64,000 nt of DNA from JBJXFE01 sp046153875 (GTDB lineage: Bacteria > Planctomycetota > Phycisphaerae > Phycisphaerales > UBA1924). Positions within the stretch are counted from its first letter, which is position 1. Each line of letters opens with the position of its first letter. Made by a program: the position numbers and the translations under genes. The notes below the pieces were generated by a model. That model had not been told where the DNA came from and ran no database searches. It saw only the letters and a program-made list of their open reading frames with translations. Below are positions 53,107-61,010 of this stretch, piece after piece. The stretch is taken from positions 180,243 through 244,242 of the forward strand of contig JBJXFE010000031.1 of the NCBI GenBank assembly GCA_046153875.1. Direction: 5' to 3'.

Positions 53107-55290
53107 TCATCGTTCCGCACGCTCAACGTGCTCCAGCGCCGCGAGCGCCCGCGCATTGACGTACGCCCGGAGCTTGGCGGCCCGGTCCTTCGCGCCCGTC
53201 TGCTCCGCGGGCCCGATTTCTTCGGCGTATCGGCTCACGTCGGCAAGCTCGGCCCGGATCTGCGCGAGCCACGACGGGCCCGGCGCGGCGTCGCGCGGAC
53301 CGCCGGTGGCGAGCTCGAACAACGTGGCCCGGTCGACGATGCGGCCCAGCGCGCGGGCCTCGGCCAGGGGCATGAGCCGTCCGCAGAGCAGTGCTGCGGC
53401 AAACTGGGCGCGCACGGTCTCCACGTCCGCGGCCGTCTTCGCCGGGTCGGGCCCGAGGGCCTGCGTCGTCAGGCGTCCGAGCCGCGCCGGAAGGTCCGCG
53501 GCCAGCACGGCGAGAGCCTCGATGGAGAGCTCCCACCCGGGCCAGGCTTGCAAAGGTGAGTAACCCGGCGGATCGACCCCCGCGGCACCGTCCGCGCGCG
53601 CATCGCGGATCACCCGCAGCACGCGGGCCGCGTCGAGTTGCAGCTCGAGCAATCGGCACAGGTTGTCCAGTCGTGCCCCTTGGTCGGCCTGGGCGTCCGC
53701 GTCCGCGTGTTCCCACGCTTCGAGCCAGAACCCGCGGCGGTCCGCGATCTCGGTCGAGAGGGTGAGCTCCTGCACGCCCGTGACCTCGGACCACACGCCG
53801 CGATCGGGTCCGCCGGCGGCGATCGCCGCGTTCAAGGCCTCCTCGCCGGGGATCGATACGCTCCGGGCGAACCGTTCGGCGAAGGCCCGCAGGTCGGCTC
53901 GGGCGGAGTCGCGGGTGTCGGGCTTCGCCATGGCCTGCCCGAGCGTGAGCACCCGCGAGGCGAGCCGCTCCCGTTCCGGCGCGACCGAGGGTTCGCGCGC
54001 CTCGCGATCGGGCGGAGCGGGTGCGGTCGGCGCGGCGAGCCCCGCCGAGAGCGCGGCGAGAGCGTGCAGGTCGTCGAGCGTGCGCTGCACGCGCCCCAGG
54101 ACGGCGACGATGCCCGGCTCCGTCAGCGCGTCGGGCCGCCGGAGCATGTCCGGCAGGGCGCCGAGCAGGTGGACCTCGTCCTGGCGGAGCGACGCGAGCA
54201 ACGTGCGGTACGCGGGGCGCACCTGGCGGAGCAGCGCGGTGTCCTCGGGCTGCGCGGCTCGGGCGAGCACGAGCTCCATGCCGCGCGCGCAGGCGTCGAA
54301 ACGCGCCCGCTCGTCTCCGGGGCTCGGCGGCGCGGCCGCGACCTGCACGACCGCGGCGCGCGCGGCCCGGACCCCCGCGCCGCCGGCGGGCGACACGAAC
54401 TCGAGTCGATCCGCGCGCTGCATGAGACTTGCCAGAGCGGCGAGTCGGTCCAGACCGGTGGTGTCCCGAGTCGCAGGGTCGCCCAGGGCCTGTGCGGCGT
54501 GACCGAAGTGGCCCGCAAGCACTCGGCGTGCATCGGCATCGACCCAGGGTCGCGGAGCGAACACACCCGAGGCCGCGAGGATCAGCCCGCGCGTGTGATC
54601 GGCCGTGCGGGTGTACGCGGTCCAGCCGTCCGCGATTCGGAGCGTCGCGTCCAGATCTCGCAGCGCCGCGATGGCCTCGGGCGTGATCCCGTCGATCGTC
54701 GCCCAGGCATCCATCCTGTGCGTGAAAGCCCCAGGAGTTTGATCGGGTGCTGCTTCGGTGGCCGGGTCGGCCTCCACCCAGCCGTGCGGCGGCGGTGCGG
54801 CGTCGGCGGTGGGTCCGAGGGTGGCGGCGAAGACGTCACGGAGAACCCGCTCGGCGTCCCGGGCGAACGCGCCGGACTCGACGGCTGCGTCGAGGTCGTG
54901 CGCCATGAGCGCCGCCTCGGGCCCCGGGGGCGGCACGGCGGCGGTGGTCCACAGGCTGTCCAGGGCATTCGCGCGGCGTGCGAGCGTCCACCCGAGCAGC
55001 ACGCGTGGGCTCCCGGCGGGCCCGGCGGATTCACCGTCGGCGAGCAGCCTCGCGGCGGCACGCCGCCACGCGGCCCGGGCACGGCCCACGGCATCGCCCC
55101 GGTCCGCGCTGAACCGCTCCGCGTCGCGGGTGAGTTGCTCGGCGAGCGCCGCGGCGGCCGCGCCGTCGCCCGCGACGGGCGCGGGTGCGGAGCGAAGGTC
55201 GAGAAGCTGCGCGTGCGCGGGCGTGGGCACGGCCAACGGTGCGGCCAACGCAAACAGGGCCGCCACGGCTGGGGTCCGGAGGCTCGGCAT
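53107..55290 (-). CDS. Large secreted protein of unknown function
   Basis: 727 aa. ATG 55290, signal peptide (PAVAALFALAAPLAVPTPAHAQ). The mature chain is rich in Ala, Arg and Asp, almost entirely helical in appearance, with no recognised catalytic motif. Landmarks: LLGWTLARRANALDSLWTT, VRPAYRTLLASLRQDEVHLL, LSIEALAVLAADLPARLGRL. Gene ends 16 nt from trpS on the opposite strand, and lies 3 nt downstream of a glycosyltransferase, suggesting a shared transcript. Family not recognised. Confidence 0.6.
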   Translation of the reverse strand: MPSLRTPAVAALFALAAPLAVPTPAHAQLLDLRSAPAPVAGDGAAAAALAEQLTRDAERFSADRGDAVGRARAAWRRAAARLLADGESAGPAGSPRVLLGWTLARRANALDSLWTTAAVPPPGPEAALMAHDLDAAVESGAFARDAERVLRDVFAATLGPTADAAPPPHGWVEADPATEAAPDQTPGAFTHRMDAWATIDGITPEAIAALRDLDATLRIADGWTAYTRTADHTRGLILAASGVFAPRPWVDADARRVLAGHFGHAAQALGDPATRDTTGLDRLAALASLMQRADRLEFVSPAGGAGVRAARAAVVQVAAAPPSPGDERARFDACARGMELVLARAAQPEDTALLRQVRPAYRTLLASLRQDEVHLLGALPDMLRRPDALTEPGIVAVLGRVQRTLDDLHALAALSAGLAAPTAPAPPDREAREPSVAPERERLASRVLTLGQAMAKPDTRDSARADLRAFAERFARSVSIPGEEALNAAIAAGGPDRGVWSEVTGVQELTLSTEIADRRGFWLEAWEHADADAQADQGARLDNLCRLLELQLDAARVLRVIRDARADGAAGVDPPGYSPLQAWPGWELSIEALAVLAADLPARLGRLTTQALGPDPAKTAADVETVRAQFAAALLCGRLMPLAEARALGRIVDRATLFELATGGPRDAAPGPSWLAQIRAELADVSRYAEEIGPAEQTGAKDRAAKLRAYVNARALAALEHVERAER

Positions 55291-55292
55291 GA

Positions 55293-56732
55293 CTATTCCC
55301 GCTCGCTCCGCGGCTCGTCCGGCCCGCGTGCCGCACGCAGCGCCCGAGCGTAGACGAGTTCGAGTGCATCGACCATCGCCGACGCGGAGAATCGCTCGCG
55401 GCATTCTGCGCGCCCGCGCGCCGCCATGGCCGCACGCTCGGCGGGGTGGTCGTGGAGCCACCGGATCGCCTCGCGCAGCCCGGCCCGATCGCCGGGGCGC
55501 ACGAGTCTCCCGGTTTCTCCGTCGCGGCAGACCTCGCCGGTGCCGTCCACGTCGTAGGCCACGGGGCAGACGCCGGTAAGCAGGGCTTGCGGGACGGTGC
55601 GCGGCAGACCTTCGCGGTAACTGGGGTGGGCGAGGACATCCATGGCGCGGATCAGCCCCGGGATGCGCTGGGGGGGGACGAGGCCGGTGAGGAGGAGCTG
55701 CGCAGGTGAAGAGGTGAGCAGGTGAGGAGGTGATGGAGCCGTGCCGGGCATCGGGGTCACCTGCTCACCTCCCCACCTGCTCACCTGCTCATGAAGCTCA
55801 GCGACGTTCAATCCCGTGGCACAGGCCCGCGCGACGAGGCGATCGCGCCACCAGCCGTCGCCAACCCACAAGAGCTTCCAGTGCGGGTTGGCCTTGAGGT
55901 CCGCGGCCAGAGTATCGAGCAGGTCGTCGTGCCCCTTGTGCTGGGCGAGGCGGGCGACGGTGCCGACCACGAAATCGCCGGGCGCGAGGCCGAGCCGGGC
56001 CCGCATCTCGTCGCGCGACTCACCCGGCGCGGCGTTCAGGTACGGCTCGGTTTCCATGCCGGACCGGACGGTGACGTATTGGTCGGGCCTGCCGATGCCG
56101 CGGGCGAGGAACCGGCTCGTCATCGCGTCCGCGACGGAAACGATCGTGTGGCAGCGCTTCGCGGCGTGGCGCTCGGCGAGGGTGTAGGCCAGATTCAGCG
56201 ACCGCACCTTCATCCGCTTCAGCACTCCGCCCTCAATCGGCATGAACGGCGGGCCGTGGATGGTGTGGACGACGCCGAGGTCCTGATGAAACGTCTGTGA
56301 TTCACCGGTCTCCACTTCGTAGTGGACCTCGACCGTCCGCGCGAGACGTTGTGAAACGCTCCACGCCGCCGCGCGGCCGATGATCCCCGCTTTCGATGAA
56401 TGCGTGTGGACGATGTCGGGCTTGAGCGTGACGATCAGCCGCTTGAGTTCGCGGCGCGCCCGCGCGTCCGCGACCGGGTTGATCTCCCGGATCAGGTGGG
56501 GGATCACGTGCGTGGTGATACCCGAACCTGTTGCTCCGTCTCTCCGTCTCTCCGTCTCTTCGTCTCTTCCAAACCGTTGTACCCGCTCCAGCAGCGACCC
56601 TTCCGGCCCGTGGATCGGCCCGAACGCCAGATGCACCTCGTGCCCGAGGCGCGCCTGCCCCTCGCAGGAGAGGACGGTGTTCTCCTGCGAGCCGCCGAGG
56701 ATCAGGCGGGTTGAGATGTGGAGGATTCGCAT
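55293..56732 (-). CDS. Family 4 glycosyltransferase with several in-frame repeat insertions
   Basis: 479 aa. ATG 56732 (MRILHISTRLILGGSQENTV). Seen: the N-half VHTHSSKAGIIGRAAAW, SVADAMTSRF, C-half VVGTVARLAQHKGHDDLL, WKLLWVGDGWWRDRLV and the donor site HPSYREGLPRTVPQALLTGV. Two repeats interrupt it: a period-8 array at 56534-56570 (peptide EETERRRDGATGS) and an inverted pair at 55702-55793 (peptide QVTPMPGTAPSPPHLLTS). A short extra stretch (EVHYEVETGESQTF) near residue 135 is also likely inserted. All keep the frame. Acceptor unknown; not in the main glycan cluster. Confidence 0.85.
   Translation of the reverse strand: MRILHISTRLILGGSQENTVLSCEGQARLGHEVHLAFGPIHGPEGSLLERVQRFGRDEETERRRDGATGSGITTHVIPHLIREINPVADARARRELKRLIVTLKPDIVHTHSSKAGIIGRAAAWSVSQRLARTVEVHYEVETGESQTFHQDLGVVHTIHGPPFMPIEGGVLKRMKVRSLNLAYTLAERHAAKRCHTIVSVADAMTSRFLARGIGRPDQYVTVRSGMETEPYLNAAPGESRDEMRARLGLAPGDFVVGTVARLAQHKGHDDLLDTLAADLKANPHWKLLWVGDGWWRDRLVARACATGLNVAELHEQVSRWGGEQVTPMPGTAPSPPHLLTSSPAQLLLTGLVPPQRIPGLIRAMDVLAHPSYREGLPRTVPQALLTGVCPVAYDVDGTGEVCRDGETGRLVRPGDRAGLREAIRWLHDHPAERAAMAARGRAECRERFSASAMVDALELVYARALRAARGPDEPRSERE
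55702..55793. repeat. Inverted repeat pair inside the GT4 gene
   Basis: Left arm 55702-55733 (AGGTGAAG/AGGTGAGC/AGGTGAGG units, period 8), right arm 55757-55793 with the reverse complement (CACCTGCT/CACCTCCC units), loop about 24 nt. Read in frame. The same unit occurs singly at 58293-58322. Confidence 0.88.
56534..56570. repeat. Octamer array inside the GT4 gene
   Basis: CTCCGTCT three times, then CTTCGTCT and CTTC, period 8. Read in frame on the minus strand as an Arg/Glu/Thr-rich peptide. Same unit as at 9831-9892. Confidence 0.88.
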
Positions 56733-56767
56733 GAGAAGCAGAGCGAAATGAACCGCCCTCTCGGGGC

Positions 56768-57244
56768 TTAGAAATCGCTGCGGAGAGCACCGTCGCGCTC
56801 GATCCAGTGACACTCGTACATCGCGTTCGGCCAGGCCTCCCAGTGGATCCTGAAGTTGCCTTCGCTATCGACGCTGTATCGGAACGGTTGGGTGCTCGTC
56901 AAGGGGGAGGGTGCAGTCGGCAGCAGGTCTCCCAGTTGATCCAGGGATGTCGGAAGCCGCCCGTGACGCGTTTCGTGTTGGAGCACCGCGGCACGAATCA
57001 CATTGGCACGATCGATCGACTGGGCCATTCGTGCTTCGGGGGCGAGCCCGGCGGCTTCGGCCGGGAGGCGGCTGCCCGAGTACATCCCCCATCCGGTGCG
57101 GAACCCGCCGCGGTGCCAGAGGGCGAAATACAGACCCGAGCCCGTCAGTGCGGCGACCGCGACCAAGAGGAGCACTAAGCGACCCGAGTTGCCTGCCTGT
57201 GTCGGATCGGCGGCCGGATGTTCGGTTGGGTTCATGCTGTTCAT
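56768..57244 (-). CDS. Single-pass membrane protein, pseudopilin-like C-terminal domain possible
   Basis: 158 aa. ATG 57244. One membrane helix (LVLLLVAVAALTGSGLYFA) after a ~22-residue N-terminus, then a soluble part with IRAAVLQHETRHGRLPTSLD, TSTQPFRYSVDSEGNFRIHWEAWPN-type beta turns (split here as FRYSVDSEGNFRI and HWEAWPNAMYE). The helix-first layout followed by an alpha/beta head loosely recalls type II secretion pseudopilins, but the N-terminus lacks a prepilin peptidase site. Function unknown. Confidence 0.6.
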   Translation of the reverse strand: MNSMNPTEHPAADPTQAGNSGRLVLLLVAVAALTGSGLYFALWHRGGFRTGWGMYSGSRLPAEAAGLAPEARMAQSIDRANVIRAAVLQHETRHGRLPTSLDQLGDLLPTAPSPLTSTQPFRYSVDSEGNFRIHWEAWPNAMYECHWIERDGALRSDF

Positions 57245-57260
57245 ACGGTGGTCCGGCGAT

Positions 57261-57391
57261 CAGTAGTTCTGTCGTGTTTCGCAGCGGATACCTCCCCCAC
57301 TCCAGGCACAGTCCCCATGCCCGCAGGGTCGGCCCCGCCCGCCGCCAGTCCTGGGACGCGATCGCCGCGGCGACGTCTTCGGGTGTCAGTC
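57261..57391 (-). pseudogene. Remnant of a second truA 3' end
   Basis: About 40 codons in one frame match the C-terminus of the adjacent truA: LTPEDVAAAIASQDWRRAGP and then LRAWGLCLEW, against LTPDDVAAAIETGDRRRAGP and LPPHGLCLEW in truA. Roughly three quarters of residues are identical. It continues beyond the homology to a stop at 57261-57263. No start codon of its own. It begins at the CTGAC that also supplies the stop of the small membrane-protein gene. Suggests an insertion or duplication event at the truA 3' end. Confidence 0.85.
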
Positions 57392-57664
57392 GGCATCATC
57401 CTGGTTCGACTTCGGTCGCCTGAATCGCCTGCCCAGCGTGAGCGGCCACGCCGCGCCGATGACGACACAGAACGGGCCCGCGAACATCAGCCAGATGGCC
57501 TCGACAATCGGGCCGCCCTTTCCCTCGCTGCGTGCCGGCGGAAGAATCCAGGCCCCCAGGAGCAGCAACAGATAAAAGACGCCCCACCAGACGCCAAGGC
57601 CTACCAAGCCACCGAGCGCGGATGCCCAGGCGGGGTGGCGATCCTCAAAGTGGGCTTTGTTCAT
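57386..57664 (-). CDS. Small membrane protein coupled to truA
   Basis: 92 aa. ATG 57664 overlaps the truA stop as ATGA, so translation is coupled to truA. Two membrane helices: ALGGLVGLGVWWGVFYLLLLL and IWLMFAGPFCVVIGAAWPLTL; a basic C-terminal tail (RRFRRPKSNQDDAD). Its stop codon lies at the start of the truA remnant. Family not recognised. Bounded on both sides by truA 3' sequence, hence a candidate inserted cargo gene. Confidence 0.7.
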   Translation of the reverse strand: MNKAHFEDRHPAWASALGGLVGLGVWWGVFYLLLLLGAWILPPARSEGKGGPIVEAIWLMFAGPFCVVIGAAWPLTLGRRFRRPKSNQDDAD

Positions 57665-58710
57665 GGCGCGACAGGGTACCTGATCCACTCCAGGCACAAC
57701 CCGTGTGGCGGCAGCGTCGGCCCCGCACGCCGCCGATCACCCGTCTCGATCGCTGCGGCCACGTCGTCGGGGGTCAGTTTGCCGCGCCCCGCGTCCACGA
57801 GCGTCCCCGCGATGATCCGGACCATGTTGTACAGGAAGCCGTTGCCGCTCACCTCGATCCGCAAGCGACCGCTCGTTCGCTCCGGGCCCTCCTTCGTCCC
57901 TTCGTCCCTGTGTCCCTCCGTCCCTGCTTCTGCCACACGGCACTCGAACACCGTGCGGACGGTGCTCTCCCGTCCGTGCCCCGCCTTGGCGAACGCGGCG
58001 AAGTCGTGCTCGCCGACGATCCGTTCGGCCGCGCGGCGGATGGCGTCCACGTCGAGCGGTGTCCGTACGTGGTGGACGAACTGTCGGTCGAAGAGCGGGC
58101 GCTCCGGCCCGATGTGCAGCGTGTACGAATAGCCCTTGGCCTCGCAATCGCTGATCGGGTCGAACGCGGGATCGACGCCCTCGGCGGCGAGCACCACCAC
58201 GTCCTCGGGCAGCCGCGCGTTGATCGCGGCGGCGAGACGGTTGGTGCCGCGCGAGACCGGCCAGCCGTGTTCGCGCTGGGGCGGGTTGGGCGAGAGGAAG
58301 TGGGGAGGTGAGGAGGTGAGCGATTCAGCCGGCGCACCGCCCGTCGGGTCCGCCTCTTCGTCGCTTCCGCCGCATGTGAAGGCCGCGACCTGCCCGCGGG
58401 CGTGAACGCCCGAGTCCGTTCGGCTCGCGCCCATGACGATCACGGGCTCGCCGACGAGCGACCTCACCGCGCGCTCGACGACGCCCTGCACCGTGCGCAG
58501 CGGTGACCGCACAGTTCCGTCAGCATCGCGGTACTCGTTCGCGAGCAGGCCGGACGGAACGACCCCATGTTTGACCGCGTACGGCGAGAACATGCTCCAT
58601 GTTGTGCCGGCGCGGGCATCGATCTCGGCCTGTGAGACCGGCGGCTCCTGCTTCTGCCACCCGGAGAAGCCGGTCCCGTCGTAGGCGATGGTGAGCTTGT
58701 AGCGCGGCAC
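57661..58710 (-). CDS. truA: tRNA pseudouridine synthase A
   Basis: 349 aa versus ~270 in E. coli. GTG start at 58710 (VPRYKLTIAYDGTGF). Catalytic Asp99 in GASRTDSGVHARGQVAAF. Also YSYTLHIGPERPLF, FVHHVRTPLDVDAIR, AAFAKAGHGRESTVRTV and SGNGFLYNMVRIIAGTLVD. Three extra blocks explain the length: about residues 23-70 (lineage insertion), 114-150 (contains repeat 58293-58322), and near 265 (repeat 57890-57930, peptide AGTEGHRDEGTKEGPE). All are in frame. Acts on U38-40 of many tRNAs. Followed by the coupled membrane-protein gene. Confidence 0.92.
   Translation of the reverse strand: MPRYKLTIAYDGTGFSGWQKQEPPVSQAEIDARAGTTWSMFSPYAVKHGVVPSGLLANEYRDADGTVRSPLRTVQGVVERAVRSLVGEPVIVMGASRTDSGVHARGQVAAFTCGGSDEEADPTGGAPAESLTSSPPHFLSPNPPQREHGWPVSRGTNRLAAAINARLPEDVVVLAAEGVDPAFDPISDCEAKGYSYTLHIGPERPLFDRQFVHHVRTPLDVDAIRRAAERIVGEHDFAAFAKAGHGRESTVRTVFECRVAEAGTEGHRDEGTKEGPERTSGRLRIEVSGNGFLYNMVRIIAGTLVDAGRGKLTPDDVAAAIETGDRRRAGPTLPPHGLCLEWIRYPVAP
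57890..57930. repeat. Octamer array inside truA
   Basis: CTTCGTCC/CTTCGTCC/CTGTGTCC/CTCCGTCC units, period 8, read in frame on the minus strand. Related to the CTCCGTCT arrays at 9831 and 56534. Confidence 0.87.
58293..58322. repeat. Purine-rich octamer units inside truA
   Basis: GGGGAGGTGAGGAGGTGAGC, same unit as the inverted pair at 55702-55793. Read in frame on the minus strand as ESLTSSPPHFLSP. Confidence 0.75.
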
Positions 58711-58717
58711 GGGGAAT

Positions 58718-58836
58718 GAAAGCAGCACAGAGGCGGAACAGCAAAGGCGCAGCGGGGCGGGGGCCGCCGCCTCGTGATGCTCTAAGGCTCCGCTCGGCCG
58801 CTCGGCCGCTCTGCTGTTCTGCCGTTCTCCGCCCCA
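58718..58836. repeat. Inverted repeat pair between truA and yidD
   Basis: Left arm near 58718-58752 (CAGCACAGAGGCGGAACAGC type), right arm 58788-58836 with GCTCGGCC units, period 8, and GCTCTGCT/GTTCTGCC. The right arm encodes the last residues of YidD. Confidence 0.8.
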
Positions 58837-59060
58837 GGCACCGGGTCGTATCCGCCGCGATGGAACGGGTGGCACTTGAGAATCCGCCGCGCCGTGAGCA
58901 TCGTCCCGCGGACCGGGCCGTGGAGCCGGTACGCGTCGAGGGCGTACCACGAGCACGTCGGATGGAACCGGCACTGCCGCCCCACGAACGGCGAGAGCGT
59001 GAACTGGTAGAGCTTGATGAGGATGATGAACGGCAGCGACAGCCCGTGGCGGAGGGTCAT
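58782..59060 (-). CDS. yidD: Membrane protein insertion efficiency factor YidD
   Basis: 92 aa. ATG 59060 overlaps the rnpA stop (ATGA), so it is coupled to rnpA. Seen: the family core LIKLYQFTLSPFVGRQCRFH, PTCSWYALDAYRLHGPVRG and RRILKCHPFHRGGYDPVP with the conserved Cys residues. YidD aids Sec/YidC membrane insertion. The last ~15 residues (ENGRTAERPSGRAEP) come from a repeat arm, extending a protein that normally ends near GGYDPVP. Confidence 0.93.
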   Translation of the reverse strand: MTLRHGLSLPFIILIKLYQFTLSPFVGRQCRFHPTCSWYALDAYRLHGPVRGTMLTARRILKCHPFHRGGYDPVPGAENGRTAERPSGRAEP

Positions 59061-59503
59061 TGACGCGGGCCCTTGGGCTTCGCCGAATCGGGGCGTGGCC
59101 CGCGTCGCGCCCATGCCGCGTGGGCGGCCGCGGCTGACTCGGAGAACCAGCGAACGTACTGCGCCAGTTCGGCCGGGTCGTGGGCGCGGACGTTGACGAC
59201 GTGGTCGTAGCGGCAGCGCTCCGGTCTTGGCGTGGCCTCGCTCGCGGGCGGCTCATGCCACGGCAAGTCGTGTTGGAGCGACCGGAACGCCTCGCGGATG
59301 AGCCGCTTCACGCGGTTACGCCGGACGGCGTTTCCCACGCGTGTGCCCACCGACAGGCCCAGACGCGGCTCGGGCAGCCCGTTGGGCGCGGCGAAGATCA
59401 CCAGCGGCCCGGCGGTGCGCGAGACCCGGGCCGCGTACACCGACTGGTACTGGCGCGCGTGCGTCAGGCGGTGGCGGGGGCGGAACGTCGCTCGGGTGGC
59501 CAC
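59057..59503 (-). CDS. rnpA: Ribonuclease P protein component
   Basis: 148 aa. GTG start at 59503. Protein subunit of RNase P, which trims the 5' end of tRNA. Seen: FRPRHRLTHARQYQSVYAAR, LGLSVGTRVGNAVRRNRVKR (the RNR-type RNA-binding helix) and LIREAFRSLQ, then a C-terminal extension ending PKGPRQ. yidD follows by overlap. The usual upstream rpmH is not found here; upstream is the divergent symporter gene. Confidence 0.93.
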   Translation of the reverse strand: MATRATFRPRHRLTHARQYQSVYAARVSRTAGPLVIFAAPNGLPEPRLGLSVGTRVGNAVRRNRVKRLIREAFRSLQHDLPWHEPPASEATPRPERCRYDHVVNVRAHDPAELAQYVRWFSESAAAAHAAWARRGPRPDSAKPKGPRQ

Positions 59504-59638
59504 AGGAGACGATAGAGCGGGTGCGGGGGGCCGGGGCGTGCCGGGTTGAGCGCGGGCGGGCGATCCCGTACCTTGACTCCACGCGGCCGCGCCAGTCGGA
59601 TGCCCCAATGACCCCCGCCGCGACCACCGGAGCCCCGC

Positions 59639-60961
59639 GTGAAGCTCGCCCTGCACTGGAAGATCCTGATCGGCCTGGCCCTGGGCGTGGGCGTCGGGCT
59701 GGTATTGAACGCGAACGGCGCGGCGATCCGCGAGGCCGCGGGCACGGGGTTCGGGGCGGGCGTCATCAACTTCGCGGTGAAGCTCAACTGGGTGCTCGGC
59801 GAGTTCTTCAAGCGGGCGCTGCAGTTCATCGCGGTACCGATCATTCTGTTCGCGCTGATCCTCGCGATCGGCTCGCTGGGGGACCTGCGCAAGCTCGGGC
59901 GGATCGGCGGCAAGACCATCGGCATCTTCGCGTGCACGGCGGTGCTGAGCGTCACGCTGGGCCTGGCCCTGGTGAACGCGATCGAGCCCGGCGGCGCGCG
60001 GTTCATCAGCGCCGAGGCCAAAGAGCGGATGCTCGCGTCGATGGACACGAAGGTCGCCGAGGAGCTGGCCTCCAAGGCCAAGTCGACCAAGCCGTGGGAC
60101 CTCGTTCGCGACATCATGCCGACGAACCCGTTCAAGTCGCTGGCCGAGGGGGACATGCTCCAGGTCGTCGTGTTCGCGCTTATGCTCGGGATCGCTCTAG
60201 CCCTCCTGCCCCGAGAGCGCTCGCGCCCGGTGCTGGAGGTGGTCGAAGGGCTCGCCGAGGCGTTTACGTCGATCGTGCGCGGGATCATGCGGGCGGCCCC
60301 CATCGGCGTGTTCTGCCTGATCACGCCGATCGTTGCGGACCTCGGGTTCGACGTGCTCAAATCGCTCGGCGCGTACTGCGTGACCGTGCTGCTGGGGCTG
60401 GCGGTCATCCAACTGGTCATCTACCCCGCGGTGGTCCGGGTTTTCTCGCCGATGCCGCTGCGTACGTTTTTCCGCGGCATCACACAGGTTCAGATGGTCG
60501 CGTTCAGCAGCAGCAGCTCCATGGCCACGCTCCCCGTCACGATTGCGAACGTCCGCGACAAGCTGGGCGTGCCGGCGGATATCACCGGGTTCGTCTGCGC
60601 GATGGGCGCGAAGATCAACATGGACGGCACAGCCATGATGCAGGCCGTCGCCACGGTCTTCCTCGCCCAGTTCTACAGGACCGAGCTCTCGCTCGTCCAG
60701 CAGGCGTCGATCGTGCTGACAGCGGTCGTGTCCGCGGTCGGCACGCCGGGCATCCCCAGCGGCGGGATGGTCATGCTCGTCATCGTGCTGAGGACGTACG
60801 GCGTGCCCGCCGAAGGGATCGCGATGATCCTGGCCGTGGACCGTGTGCTGGACATGTGCCGCACCATCGTGAACGTGACGGGCGACGCGGCTGTGGCCGT
60901 GGCTGTCGCGGGGACGGAGGGCCAGCTCAGGCCGGTGCCCGAGTCGGACGCCAGAGCCTGA
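59639..60961 (+). CDS. Dicarboxylate/amino acid:cation symporter (DAACS family)
   Basis: 440 aa. GTG 59639. Sodium- or proton-coupled inner-membrane transporter for glutamate, aspartate or C4-dicarboxylates. Seen: first helix KILIGLALGVGVGLVLN, FKRALQFIAVPIILFALIL, serine-rich re-entrant loop FSSSSSMATLPVTI, and NMDGTAMMQAVATVFLAQF with the substrate/ion-binding NMDGT, then AVGTPGIPSGGMVMLVI. Substrate within the family is not resolved. The aldo/keto reductase gene follows 50 nt downstream, not obviously related. Confidence 0.93.
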   Translation: MKLALHWKILIGLALGVGVGLVLNANGAAIREAAGTGFGAGVINFAVKLNWVLGEFFKRALQFIAVPIILFALILAIGSLGDLRKLGRIGGKTIGIFACTAVLSVTLGLALVNAIEPGGARFISAEAKERMLASMDTKVAEELASKAKSTKPWDLVRDIMPTNPFKSLAEGDMLQVVVFALMLGIALALLPRERSRPVLEVVEGLAEAFTSIVRGIMRAAPIGVFCLITPIVADLGFDVLKSLGAYCVTVLLGLAVIQLVIYPAVVRVFSPMPLRTFFRGITQVQMVAFSSSSSMATLPVTIANVRDKLGVPADITGFVCAMGAKINMDGTAMMQAVATVFLAQFYRTELSLVQQASIVLTAVVSAVGTPGIPSGGMVMLVIVLRTYGVPAEGIAMILAVDRVLDMCRTIVNVTGDAAVAVAVAGTEGQLRPVPESDARA

Positions 60962-61010
60962 GACGGCACCAGTCGGCATGTGGTCCGGCGCGGGCCCGGA
61001 GGAGAACGAG

